From G963663735 sp963663735 (lineage in GTDB: Bacteria; Acidobacteriota; UBA6911; RPQK01; JAPXNP01): a DNA stretch of 64,000 bases. The notes below the pieces were generated by a model. It saw only the letters and a program-made list of their open reading frames with translations. It made no database searches and was not told the DNA's origin. Below, one piece after another: positions 37,306-45,866 of the stretch. Position numbers and translations under genes: made by a program. The stretch lies in assembly GCA_963663735.2 (NCBI GenBank), contig CAXXHN010000002.1:1364001-1428000 (forward strand). The letters are read 5' to 3'. Every line of letters starts with the position of its first letter. The stretch's first letter is position 1.

Positions 37306-39930
37306 ATGGAACAGAAAAAAAAGCATCTGGGGAGTGGGATTTCCGGACTGGACAGGCTGCTGAAGGGATTAAGGCCTGGAGACAACATTGTCTGGCAGGT
37401 GGATTCCATAGGCGATTACCTGCCTTTTGCTTTGCCTTGCGCTGCTTATGCCCGTGACCACGGATTCAGGCCCATCTACTTTCGCTTCTCGCGACACGAG
37501 CCTTTATTTCCACCTGGTTCAGGTGTTGAGATTTATAACTTTTCACCGGAAGAAGGTTTCGAAGTATTTATTCGCAAGTTTCACAAGATCATAGACAAAA
37601 CCGGAAAAGAAGGCTATTACATTTTTGATTGCCTCTCCGACCTGGTCGTTGACTGGTACAGCGATAGAATGCTGGGTAATTTTTTTATGCTTGTTTGCCC
37701 CTACATTCGCCAGGCCGGGGCTGTGGCTTATTTTGCTTTGTTCAGAAATCGTCACTCCTTCCATGCCATGAGGCCCATTATTGATAACTCACCGGTTTTT
37801 CTGGATGTGTACCGAAGCAAGGAAATACTCTACGTCCATCCAATCAAAACGCCGGGCCGTTATTCTCCGACAATGAATATGCTTCACGTCTGGGAAAACG
37901 AAACCTTTGTGCCGGTAAAGGATAGTGTCACCATAACCGAGATACTTTCGGATGTTCCCTGGTCACGCCTGGATTCAGCTAGTTACCGCCTTGGTTTCTG
38001 GAGCAGCACCTTTGCCCATGCTGAAGAAGTCCATACCGCTCTTGGTCGAGGGGAAAAGGTAAAAAGAGAAGCTAACAGGATTTTCGTACAGCTTCTTCGC
38101 ATGGCAGTATCACGCGGAGAAAAAGTCTTAAACCTGGCCCAGAAATACCTGACGCTTGCAGACATCCTTAATGTTCGGAAGCGCATGATTGGCACCGGGC
38201 AAATCGGGGGAAAATCAGTCGGCATGCTTCTGGCACGAGCGATCCTGAAACAACTGGACCAGCGCTGGGAAGCTGTGCTTGAGCCTCATGACTCTTTTTT
38301 CATTGGTTCGGATGTCTTTTACACTTTTCTAGTTCGTAATAATATCTGGTGGCTGTACCAAAAGCAGGCTATTCCGGACCGATTCCTTGAAGATGCTGAA
38401 GAAGGCCGCCGGCGCATGCTTTACGGGCATTTTCCAGAGTATATAGTCAAGCAATTCGCGGATATGCTCGATTATTTCGGCCAGTCGCCGATAATTGTTC
38501 GTTCCAGCAGCCTGCTGGAAGATAACTTTGGAAATGCCTTCGCCGGTAAATATGAAAGTATCTTCTGTGCCAACCAGGGATCCCGGCAGCAGCGCCTCAA
38601 ATGCTTCCTTTCCGCCCTTAAAAAAGTCTATGCCAGCACCATGAGCGAAGAAGCCCTGACCTACCGCCGGCAGCGCGGGCTGCTGGACCGCGACGAACAA
38701 ATGGCTATCCTCATCCAGCGCGTTTCCGGAGCACCGTATGGAAAATACTTTTACCCGCAGGCAGCCGGAGTTGGCTTTTCTTTCAATCCATATGTCTGGA
38801 GTGAATATATCGATGCCGAAGCCGGTGTATTAAGACTGGTTTTCGGTCTAGGGACAAGAGCAGTAGACCGGGTGGAAGATGACTACGTTAGAATTGTCGC
38901 ACTCAATGCTCCCGAAAGGCGACTGGAGGCTAACATCGGGGAGATGAGGCAATTCTCCCAGCAGTGCGTTGATGTCCTGGACCTTGATGCCAATGAATTG
39001 GTTTCAAAGAGTTTCGAAGAAGTAGCCGGGCAGGCCCTTAATCTTCCGCTGGAGATGTTTGCCTCCCTGGATAAGAAATCAACTAACAGGCAAAGGGATG
39101 CCGGGACACCGGAATCCTTTAACTGGGTTATTACCTTCGAGAAATTGCTGCTGAAATCTTCCTTCGCGGCGGACATGCGAAAAATGCTTCACCTCCTTCA
39201 GGAGGCTTATGATTATCCAGTGGACCTGGAATTCACGGTCAATTTCTTTGGCAATGGCAATTATAAAATAAATCTTGTGCAGTGCAGGCCTTTACAACTG
39301 AAAGGCGGCGGATCAATTGCCGTCACAAAACCAAAAACTTCCAAAACCGATGTGATTATCGATGTGCAGGGCCCCGTCATCGGCCCAAGTAGATCCATTA
39401 CTATCGACCGCCTGATCTATGTGGCCCCGGATGTCTATGGGCAGCTTTCTGTCAGGGACCGTTATGCAGTTGCCCGGCTCATCGGCAGACTCAACCGCCT
39501 CGAAAAAGACAGGAATTCAAAAACCATAATGCTTATTGGATCCGGAAGATGGGGAACCACAACACCGTCGCTTGGCCTGCCCGTTTCATTTGCCGAAATC
39601 AGTACTGCATCCGTGATCTGTGAAATTGCCTCAATGGGAAAGGGTGTCTATCCGGACATCTCTCTTGGAACACATTTTTTCAGTGATCTCATTGAAATGG
39701 ATATCCTCTATCTCGGAATATTACCCAATAGGGCCAACACTTTCATAGACGAAGATTTTTTCATGAACTCCCCCAACAAAGTCGGAAAGGAAATACTGCC
39801 GGAAGAAGCTAAGTGGGCAAAAGTGGTGAAGGTCATCGACCCCGCTGATATTCATAAGGGCAAGGTTTTGAAACTATATGCAAACGTGCTGGATCAAAGG
39901 TTCATCTGTTACTTCGAGCCGAAATCCTGA
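37306..39930 (+). CDS. Degenerate KaiC/RecA-like domain fused to a PEP/pyruvate-binding ATP-grasp protein
   Basis: 874 residues. Residues about 1-220 look like a KaiC/RecA ATPase (SGISGLDRLLKGLRPGD, YYIFDCLSDLVVDW as a Walker-B-like strand), but the Walker A loop is lost (WQVDSIGDYLPF in its place). Residues about 300-660 resemble the N-terminal ATP-grasp domain of pyruvate phosphate dikinase/PEP synthase: GTGQIGGKSVGMLLA, PIIVRSSSLLEDNFGNAFAG, AAGVGFSFNP, KINLVQCRPLQL. The central phospho-His and C-terminal PEP domains of PPDK are absent. The last 200 residues (TIMLIGSGRWGTTTPSLGLP and others) are conserved-looking but unassigned. Function unknown; regulation of PEP/pyruvate metabolism is only a guess. 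Confidence 0.85.
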   Translation: MEQKKKHLGSGISGLDRLLKGLRPGDNIVWQVDSIGDYLPFALPCAAYARDHGFRPIYFRFSRHEPLFPPGSGVEIYNFSPEEGFEVFIRKFHKIIDKTGKEGYYIFDCLSDLVVDWYSDRMLGNFFMLVCPYIRQAGAVAYFALFRNRHSFHAMRPIIDNSPVFLDVYRSKEILYVHPIKTPGRYSPTMNMLHVWENETFVPVKDSVTITEILSDVPWSRLDSASYRLGFWSSTFAHAEEVHTALGRGEKVKREANRIFVQLLRMAVSRGEKVLNLAQKYLTLADILNVRKRMIGTGQIGGKSVGMLLARAILKQLDQRWEAVLEPHDSFFIGSDVFYTFLVRNNIWWLYQKQAIPDRFLEDAEEGRRRMLYGHFPEYIVKQFADMLDYFGQSPIIVRSSSLLEDNFGNAFAGKYESIFCANQGSRQQRLKCFLSALKKVYASTMSEEALTYRRQRGLLDRDEQMAILIQRVSGAPYGKYFYPQAAGVGFSFNPYVWSEYIDAEAGVLRLVFGLGTRAVDRVEDDYVRIVALNAPERRLEANIGEMRQFSQQCVDVLDLDANELVSKSFEEVAGQALNLPLEMFASLDKKSTNRQRDAGTPESFNWVITFEKLLLKSSFAADMRKMLHLLQEAYDYPVDLEFTVNFFGNGNYKINLVQCRPLQLKGGGSIAVTKPKTSKTDVIIDVQGPVIGPSRSITIDRLIYVAPDVYGQLSVRDRYAVARLIGRLNRLEKDRNSKTIMLIGSGRWGTTTPSLGLPVSFAEISTASVICEIASMGKGVYPDISLGTHFFSDLIEMDILYLGILPNRANTFIDEDFFMNSPNKVGKEILPEEAKWAKVVKVIDPADIHKGKVLKLYANVLDQRFICYFEPKS

Positions 39931-40074
39931 CTTAAAACTTTAACAGTCACGGGCAGCAGGATATAAATGCCCGACTGAGTAATTAGGGGATTTACACTGA
40001 TGATACTTTAACAATCCTGATGTCTCAGCATTAAAACATAGTCAACAATCATGATCCGGTCCCAGAGGTTTCAA

Positions 40075-40914
40075 ATGAAACTGCAGCATATAACCAAAAT
40101 GGCACTGGTTGGATTTTTCCTGGCCTGGCCCAATCCTGGCCTGTGTGCCCAGGAACAGCCGGAAAATCTCGAATATACACCTGAAATAGGCCAGATGGGT
40201 AAGGATGTTATCTGGGTTCCAACCCCCGATGAACTGGTAGATAAAATGCTGTGGGGCGCCCAGGTTTCAGCTGAGGATTTTCTTATTGACCTGGGTTCTG
40301 GCGATGGACGCCTGGTTATCGCTGCTGCCAGGATTGGCGCCAGCGCCCGAGGCATTGAATACAATCCTGATATGGTCCTGCTTTCGAAAAAGAATGCGAA
40401 AGAGGCAGGCTTCAGCGAAAAAACAGAATTTATCCAGGCCGACATTTTTGAGTGCGATCTCTCAGAAGCCACCGTGATCACCATGTTTCTCCTGCCCAGC
40501 CTCAACCTTAGACTGAGGCCGCGGCTTCTCGAACTCAAACCCGGTACCCGCATTGTATCTAATTCATTTGGAATGGGTAACTGGAGACCGGATTACAAGG
40601 CAAAAATCAATGATAACGCAAGCGACTGGACTACTGCTCTGATCTGGATTGTTCCTGCCAAAGTCGAAGGCACATGGCAACTCCAATACGGAGAACTGAT
40701 CATCCGCCAGGAATTCCAGAAAATTTTCGGAACATATCGAGCCCATAATAAAACAACAAATATATATGGTGGGAGCCTGTATGGAGACTCGATAACATTC
40801 AGCATCAATGGAGAAAAATATACCGGTCATGTAACCGGAAAACAGACAATGGAAGGAGTCGTTACATCAGGTGACTCCACCCGGGACTGGGCCGCAACTC
40901 GATCTGAATTCTGA
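40075..40914 (+). CDS. Exported class I SAM-dependent methyltransferase-like protein
   Basis: 279 residues from the ATG at 40075, preferred over 40051 since AGAGG lies six bases upstream and the signal (MALVGFFLAWPNPGLCAQ) follows at once. Rossmann motif I is FLIDLGSGDGRLVIAAAR, followed by ARGIEYNPDM and TEFIQADIFECD; VITMFLLPSLNLRLRPRL completes a normal class I core. A beta-rich tail follows. A methyltransferase fold behind a signal peptide is odd, because SAM is not expected in the periplasm, yet this layout recurs in related proteins. It may bind another ligand. Confidence 0.85.
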   Translation: MKLQHITKMALVGFFLAWPNPGLCAQEQPENLEYTPEIGQMGKDVIWVPTPDELVDKMLWGAQVSAEDFLIDLGSGDGRLVIAAARIGASARGIEYNPDMVLLSKKNAKEAGFSEKTEFIQADIFECDLSEATVITMFLLPSLNLRLRPRLLELKPGTRIVSNSFGMGNWRPDYKAKINDNASDWTTALIWIVPAKVEGTWQLQYGELIIRQEFQKIFGTYRAHNKTTNIYGGSLYGDSITFSINGEKYTGHVTGKQTMEGVVTSGDSTRDWAATRSEF

Positions 40915-41010
40915 TCTTGGCAGGTTAATCCGCCGCGTTCATTTCCCGACAACCTGGAGACTTCAGCTGTCCATGACCATTAATCTCCGCCGTCCTGTTT
41001 CTTCCGGCAC

Positions 41011-41481
41011 TTATGCCGAGAGCGGGGCAAACTGGGCAGTAGGCAGATAGACATCAGGGGTCTTGGGATCAATCGTTTTTGTACGCCCTCCAGCCTGAGC
41101 AGGAACGGTTTCAGCAACCTCGAACCTTCCGGGAGATGACTCATACACAATGGTCAGGGCAACTTCTCCGTTGGAAGCGAAAGCAAGCCCGGACTCCGGA
41201 TCGAACCCGGCGCTGTCGCATCCCTCCACGATTGGAACAACTGCTATCACTTTGCCCACTTCCAGGCCCAGGACAGTCATGACTTTATTGCCGGATAAAG
41301 ACTCCATGACCACATCATAAGTATTCACATCAAAGACAAAACCGGCACTGAGGCTGATCCTCCGGACACAAATATTCCATTGGAAAAAGGTCCAGGGTAG
41401 CAGGAGCTTTTCCGGATGGAACATCAGCGTTGCTGATTGTAGCTGCCAGGCTCGGACACGCAGCAGGCACAAATCAGCCAA
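41011..41481 (-). pseudogene. Truncated YncE-like (YVTN) beta-propeller remnant
   Basis: Only about the last 100 residues resemble a YncE-type propeller: NKVMTVLGLEVGKVIAVVPI, then EGCDSAGFDPESGLAFASNG and TKTIDPKTPDVYLPTAQFAP. The first 50 residues have no similarity I can see, and the propeller normally needs some 300 residues with a signal peptide. The frame also stops early, at LSA. It lies seven bases after the GH3 stop. I read it as a 5'-truncated and decaying gene rather than a small functional protein. Confidence 0.7.
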
Positions 41482-41487
41482 ATTGCT

Positions 41488-44121
41488 TTATTCAGCATCA
41501 ATGAAATGGCACTCTCCTGTAACGTTAAACCGAGTTGATTTCACATCAGTACAAGAAGGATCAAGGTAACCTCTATATCCTGGTTGTTTTCCCCCGACAC
41601 TAACCGTAAACCATCCTGGTTCAATTACCCTGTTGCCTTCTTTATTAATGATCGACAACTGCCTTGATTCAAGAACAAATTCAAGCCCTTTACTTTCACC
41701 GGCTTTAAGATGAATCCTTTTAAAGCCTTCAAGTTGTCTTACAGGCCTCCTTGTAGAAGCTTCTTCGTCAGTAAGGTAGATCTGTACTACTTCATCCCCG
41801 TCTGATTCACCGGTGTTTTTCACCGTAAGCTTGAGTACAAGCTTATCACCTGATTTTATTCTTTCTGGCACCTCAAGGTCTGAGTATTCAAATGTTGTGT
41901 AACTCAATCCGTATCCAAACGGATACAGCGGTTCATTCTCAAAATACCTGTAGGTCCGGCCATCCATATCATAATTATCAAAATCAGGGAGCTGATCAAC
42001 TGATTTATAATACGTTACAGGCAACCTTCCGGCAGGGTTGTAATCGCCGAAAAGAACATCGGCGACTGCATTCCCGGCCTGCTGTCCACCATAACCGGCA
42101 AGAAGGATGGCATCTGCTGCTTCCTGTTCTCTTGTAACAGCCAAGGCGGAACCGTTCATCAAAACAACAATTACTGGCTTCCCGGTCTTATACAATTCTT
42201 CTAACATCACTTTTTGCTCTGCCGGCAACTGGAGATTTGTACGGTCGCCTCCCTCAAAACCATCTATCTTAATTGCCATTTGCTCACCTTCCAGTCTCTG
42301 CGAGAGCCCTACTACGGCAATAATCGCGTCACAATCAAGGGCTTTGTGCTGAAGGTCACTAATCAGATTCTTTCTTGGTGTTGCCCATAACAATTTAATA
42401 TCTGCGTCACCTGACAGGTTCCTGTACTTCACTATGACACTGTATTTATTCCCTGCTTCCAGCTGAACCGGTTTTTCCATGTGAAAGGCATGGTGATCTC
42501 CCTGATAACTAATAAAACTCTCTCCTTCAAATTCAATTTCATAATTCGATGAACCCCACGAACCAAGGAAATATTCCCCACTTTCAGCAGGGCAGAGCCA
42601 TGTCGTCCACCTGACTGAAAACCGGTCATCCGGAATATCAGGATGCGGACTGTATGTTTCCCAGTAGAAATTGATGTTGTCGTCTATCCGGGTAAAGACA
42701 GGTTCTCCCTCGAAATCAGGGTTATCAAAATACTCAGCAAAAGCTCCCCTTTTCCCATCTCTGGTAAGCAGCGAATCAGCAGGAACGGGTTTCAGGTTAT
42801 GCACTCCCTTTGCCAGGTCGCTACCTTCAGCATAAACTACCTCAAACTCCTCTCCCGTTCTATTCTTCAGCCCATCCAGGATGGTCACAGGATTTCTGGG
42901 GATACCGTTATAATTCCCGATAAGTGCTTCAAAATTATCCGCGTTAGGGCCGCAAACCATGACTTTCCTGACATCTTTTTTAAATGGCAGAACACCGTTG
43001 TTTTTTAGCAGTACTATCGATTCCCTGGCAGCATCTCTTGCCAGGCCGTCCGCGTAATCAGAACAATTGGCCGACAAAGGAATTCCAGCCCAGGCTACTC
43101 TGGAATCCGGATCGAACATGCCAAGTTTAATCCTTGCCTTCATGAGCCTCTTCACTGCCTTGTTAATATCAGCCTCGCCAATAAAACCCTGCTCGACTGA
43201 TTCCATCAAGTGACTGTAGGTGACACCGCAATTAAGATCAGTACCTGCTTTAACCGCTAGGGCAGCCGATTCAGCAGGAGAATCCGTGTATCCCTGGAAC
43301 TGGTGAAAATCCGATATCGCCCAGCAATCCGAGACAATGTAACCGTCAAAACCCCATTCGTCATGCAGTATTGAGAATAATTCTTCATTTGCGCAACATG
43401 GGTGATCCCTGAACTGGTTATATGCTCCCATTACTGATTCAACCCCACCATCCACGACAAGGGCCCTGAAAGCAGCCAGGTAAGTCTCCCTGAGGTCGAC
43501 CTCGGAGACTTTGGCATTGAACTTGTGCCTCAATGGCTCAGGTCCGCTGTGGACAGCATAATGTTTGGCAGTAGCTACAGTCTTAAGATACCTGGGATCA
43601 TCTCCCTGCATACCTTTAACAAACTCAACACCGAGCCTACCGGTAAGGTAAGGATCCTCACCATAGGTTTCGTGACCCCTTCCCCACCTGGGATCCCTGA
43701 AAATGTTGATATTGGGTGACCAGAAAGTAAGTCCCTGGTAAATCCCCCGCATACCCCTTCTCTGGTAATCGTGATACTTGGCGCGGGCCTCCTCCGATAT
43801 CACGCTGGCCACTTCGTGCATCAGTTCTGGATCCCAGGTTGCGGCAAAGGTTATGGACTGCGGGAAAACGGTAGCCCATCCTGAGCGGGCCACACCATGA
43901 AGTGCTTCGTTCCACCAGTTGTATTCCGGGATTCCAAGTCGAGGTATCGCAGGTGCCGTATAAAGTAACTGGTCAACCTTTTCCTGCAGGGTCATCCTCG
44001 AAACCAGGTCATTGGCACGTGTTTCAATCGGGAGATCAGGATCCCGAAAAGGATATGAATCCTGGGCAAACAGGTTGACACAAGACAAATAAAACAATAT
44101 GAGGAAGGATATTTTTTTCAT
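41488..44121 (-). CDS. Glycoside hydrolase family 3 beta-glycosidase with PA14 insert
   Basis: 877 residues: signal peptide (about 1-20), GH3 N-terminal barrel with NWWNEALHGVARSG (subtype seen in beta-xylosidases/beta-glucosidases) and the nucleophile Asp265 in GYIVSDCWAIS. Then the GH3 C-domain (ESIVLLKNNGVLPF), a PA14 insert at about 430-560 (AFAEYFDNPDFEGEPVFTRI), a second part of the C-domain and a fibronectin-like end (YPFGYGLSYTTFEYSDLEV). It releases xylose or glucose from short oligosaccharides. Periplasmic. Directly upstream of a YncE remnant; no transporter gene is adjacent. Confidence 0.95.
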   Translation of the reverse strand: MKKISFLILFYLSCVNLFAQDSYPFRDPDLPIETRANDLVSRMTLQEKVDQLLYTAPAIPRLGIPEYNWWNEALHGVARSGWATVFPQSITFAATWDPELMHEVASVISEEARAKYHDYQRRGMRGIYQGLTFWSPNINIFRDPRWGRGHETYGEDPYLTGRLGVEFVKGMQGDDPRYLKTVATAKHYAVHSGPEPLRHKFNAKVSEVDLRETYLAAFRALVVDGGVESVMGAYNQFRDHPCCANEELFSILHDEWGFDGYIVSDCWAISDFHQFQGYTDSPAESAALAVKAGTDLNCGVTYSHLMESVEQGFIGEADINKAVKRLMKARIKLGMFDPDSRVAWAGIPLSANCSDYADGLARDAARESIVLLKNNGVLPFKKDVRKVMVCGPNADNFEALIGNYNGIPRNPVTILDGLKNRTGEEFEVVYAEGSDLAKGVHNLKPVPADSLLTRDGKRGAFAEYFDNPDFEGEPVFTRIDDNINFYWETYSPHPDIPDDRFSVRWTTWLCPAESGEYFLGSWGSSNYEIEFEGESFISYQGDHHAFHMEKPVQLEAGNKYSVIVKYRNLSGDADIKLLWATPRKNLISDLQHKALDCDAIIAVVGLSQRLEGEQMAIKIDGFEGGDRTNLQLPAEQKVMLEELYKTGKPVIVVLMNGSALAVTREQEAADAILLAGYGGQQAGNAVADVLFGDYNPAGRLPVTYYKSVDQLPDFDNYDMDGRTYRYFENEPLYPFGYGLSYTTFEYSDLEVPERIKSGDKLVLKLTVKNTGESDGDEVVQIYLTDEEASTRRPVRQLEGFKRIHLKAGESKGLEFVLESRQLSIINKEGNRVIEPGWFTVSVGGKQPGYRGYLDPSCTDVKSTRFNVTGECHFIDAE

Positions 44122-44554
44122 GCTTTTTTCAGGTAATCAGGCACTGTTAGTGCTTCTTTCTTGAATCGTTTCAACATTGATTCGGACTAAGCAACAGGCA
44201 GTGACGGGCAATTCCATGGTCTCTACCAATATCTATATTATTACCTGACAGAATACCTGTAAACAGCTTTTGAGGTAAAAGGTTTGGACGGTTCTCTACT
44301 TCCGTTGATAAAAATGCAGGCTGGTTTAAGCTGTCAAGGCAATGCTGAGTTTCCAGGCACAGTCCGCTACGACGCATAAAGGCTTTTCCGCCATGCCCTT
44401 ACTCGCCCCTGCAGTAAAACTGCACTCACAGCTTACAGCTTTAAACCTCCCTTATCCGCACTGCTGTTTATTTATGGACAGCAGCATCAACTCTGTCGTT
44501 TATCAGGCTGGAAATCATCCGATCATTCATGGAACCTGGCGAGGTTTAATAAGT

Positions 44555-44577
44555 GTTACCTGTGTCTTGATTGATCC
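44555..44577. repeat. Dispersed intergenic repeat, copy B
   Basis: GTTACCTGTGTCTTGATTG followed by ATCC; 22 of 23 bases match copy A at 27186-27208. Lies in the 529-base gap between the deacetylase and GH3 genes, which holds no supported coding frame. Confidence 0.55.
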
Positions 44578-44614
44578 ATCTCAAGACAACTTTTAATCCT
44601 GAATCTTAAAGCTT

Positions 44615-44640
44615 GATTGCGGGCCCAAAAGCCCGCAATC
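44615..44640 (-). terminator. GC-rich hairpin after the deacetylase gene
   Basis: GATTGCGGGC at 44615-44624 and GCCCGCAATC at 44631-44640 make a perfect ten-base stem with a six-base loop. It stands ten bases past the stop of the minus-strand deacetylase, where a terminator is expected. No T-run follows on that strand, so termination may be weak or factor-assisted. Confidence 0.55.
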
Positions 44641-44650
44641 GTCAATCAGT

Positions 44651-45538
44651 CTACTGTCCCAGCATGGGAAAGAGCTGGCGGATCTCTTCATCACTGGGCT
44701 GGCGGCCGTACTCAGCAACTTCCAGGGTTTCCGCATGAACAGCCTTATTGGCCTTCTCGGCACCATACCATTTAACCAGGTTCTCTCTCATGTCTGGTGT
44801 GATTTCGGTACGTCCCTTGCGGCCTTCTATGAACCATGCCCGCCTTTCAGCCGGATCTTTCGGAATATCTTTAAGCGTACCTGCAACCCAGGGCAGCCAT
44901 TCGAAATACTGGGATTCGTGGGCCATGTTTCCGTCTATTATCTGGTCATATACATCGTCCACTATCACTGTGATTTCAGGCTCAAAAGGATAAGGTTTGG
45001 TGAAGCGGTCTTTCATGTAAAGAAAGACTGGATTCTTCTCCAAAGCGGGTACGTCAGAAACAATATTGGGAACAACCACCATATAGGCGGCATCCATGAC
45101 CAGGACTCCGGCGTAACGGTGATCAGGATGATAGTCGTTGGGCCGCAAGCCTATCACGATATCAGCGTTCCAGTTACGGATCTCTCTGATAACCTGCTTC
45201 CTTATTTCCAGGGTTGGAAGCAGTTCAGTGTCGTGGTTATCCAGGGTTATGTATTCGGCGATACCGTAGCGGCGCCCTGCTTCAGCAGATTCAGCCCGGC
45301 GGCGCTGAGCCAGCCTGGCTCCGCCGGTAGTGTAGGAACCACCGTCACCGTTAGTAAGGGAGACAAACTTAACTTTGTGTCCCATCTTCGCCCACTTTAT
45401 TGCTATTCCCGCGATCCGCCCGTCGGCATCGTCAGGGTGCGCAAACACCGCAATTATATTCAGGGGTTTGTCCTGGGCCACAATTACCTGCCCCAGGCAA
45501 AAGCCTACTAAAAAAAGCACAAATAACGTTTTTTTCAT
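44651..45538 (-). CDS. Exported PIG-L/LmbE-family zinc deacetylase
   Basis: 295 residues: signal peptide (MKKTLFVLFLVGFCLGQVIV and AQ), then a LmbE-like Rossmann fold. The zinc site is AHPDDAD early and LRPNDYHPDHRYAG later, which together supply the usual His-Asp-His ligands. VSLTNGDGGSYTTGG is the typical substrate-side loop. This family removes N-acetyl groups from sugars or from acylated sugar conjugates. The signal places it in the periplasm. A perfect hairpin follows the stop. Substrate unknown. Confidence 0.9.
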   Translation of the reverse strand: MKKTLFVLFLVGFCLGQVIVAQDKPLNIIAVFAHPDDADGRIAGIAIKWAKMGHKVKFVSLTNGDGGSYTTGGARLAQRRRAESAEAGRRYGIAEYITLDNHDTELLPTLEIRKQVIREIRNWNADIVIGLRPNDYHPDHRYAGVLVMDAAYMVVVPNIVSDVPALEKNPVFLYMKDRFTKPYPFEPEITVIVDDVYDQIIDGNMAHESQYFEWLPWVAGTLKDIPKDPAERRAWFIEGRKGRTEITPDMRENLVKWYGAEKANKAVHAETLEVAEYGRQPSDEEIRQLFPMLGQ

Positions 45539-45866
45539 TTCTATCCCTCATGATTGTGCAGAGAATATATTCTCATGGATTTTGATTAAACTACCTATCA
45601 GCATTCAATAGAAATGATGATAATTCGATCCTGAAAAGGAATCAACAGATATTAGCGGTTGAGGACTAACGTTTTTTCCATATCCCAGGAAGAACCAGCC
45701 TCCTGCTTGCCTACCTTATCTACAGCTCCGGAAAACGCGTATTATCCAGACCGGGCCAGAGGTCCTGTTAAATTTTGAAGTATCAACCGGTAAGCGGCAA
45801 ATAAGCTGAGTGCTGCGAGTATCGCTGAGAAGCGGAAAATCCCGCAAACTGATATCCTTCTCTTTA
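45539..45866. other. Divergent intergenic stretch
   Basis: Between the deacetylase and the PabB-PabC fusion. I see no convincing promoter, hairpin or small gene. Confidence 0.35.

Noticed and set aside
39950..39973. CGGGCA...TGCCCG short hairpin after the KaiC/ATP-grasp gene
   Set aside because: Six-base stem with twelve-base loop and no T-run; too weak to call a terminator.
44735..45511. 258-residue plus-strand open frame
   Set aside because: Antisense shadow of the LmbE-like deacetylase; composition not protein-like.
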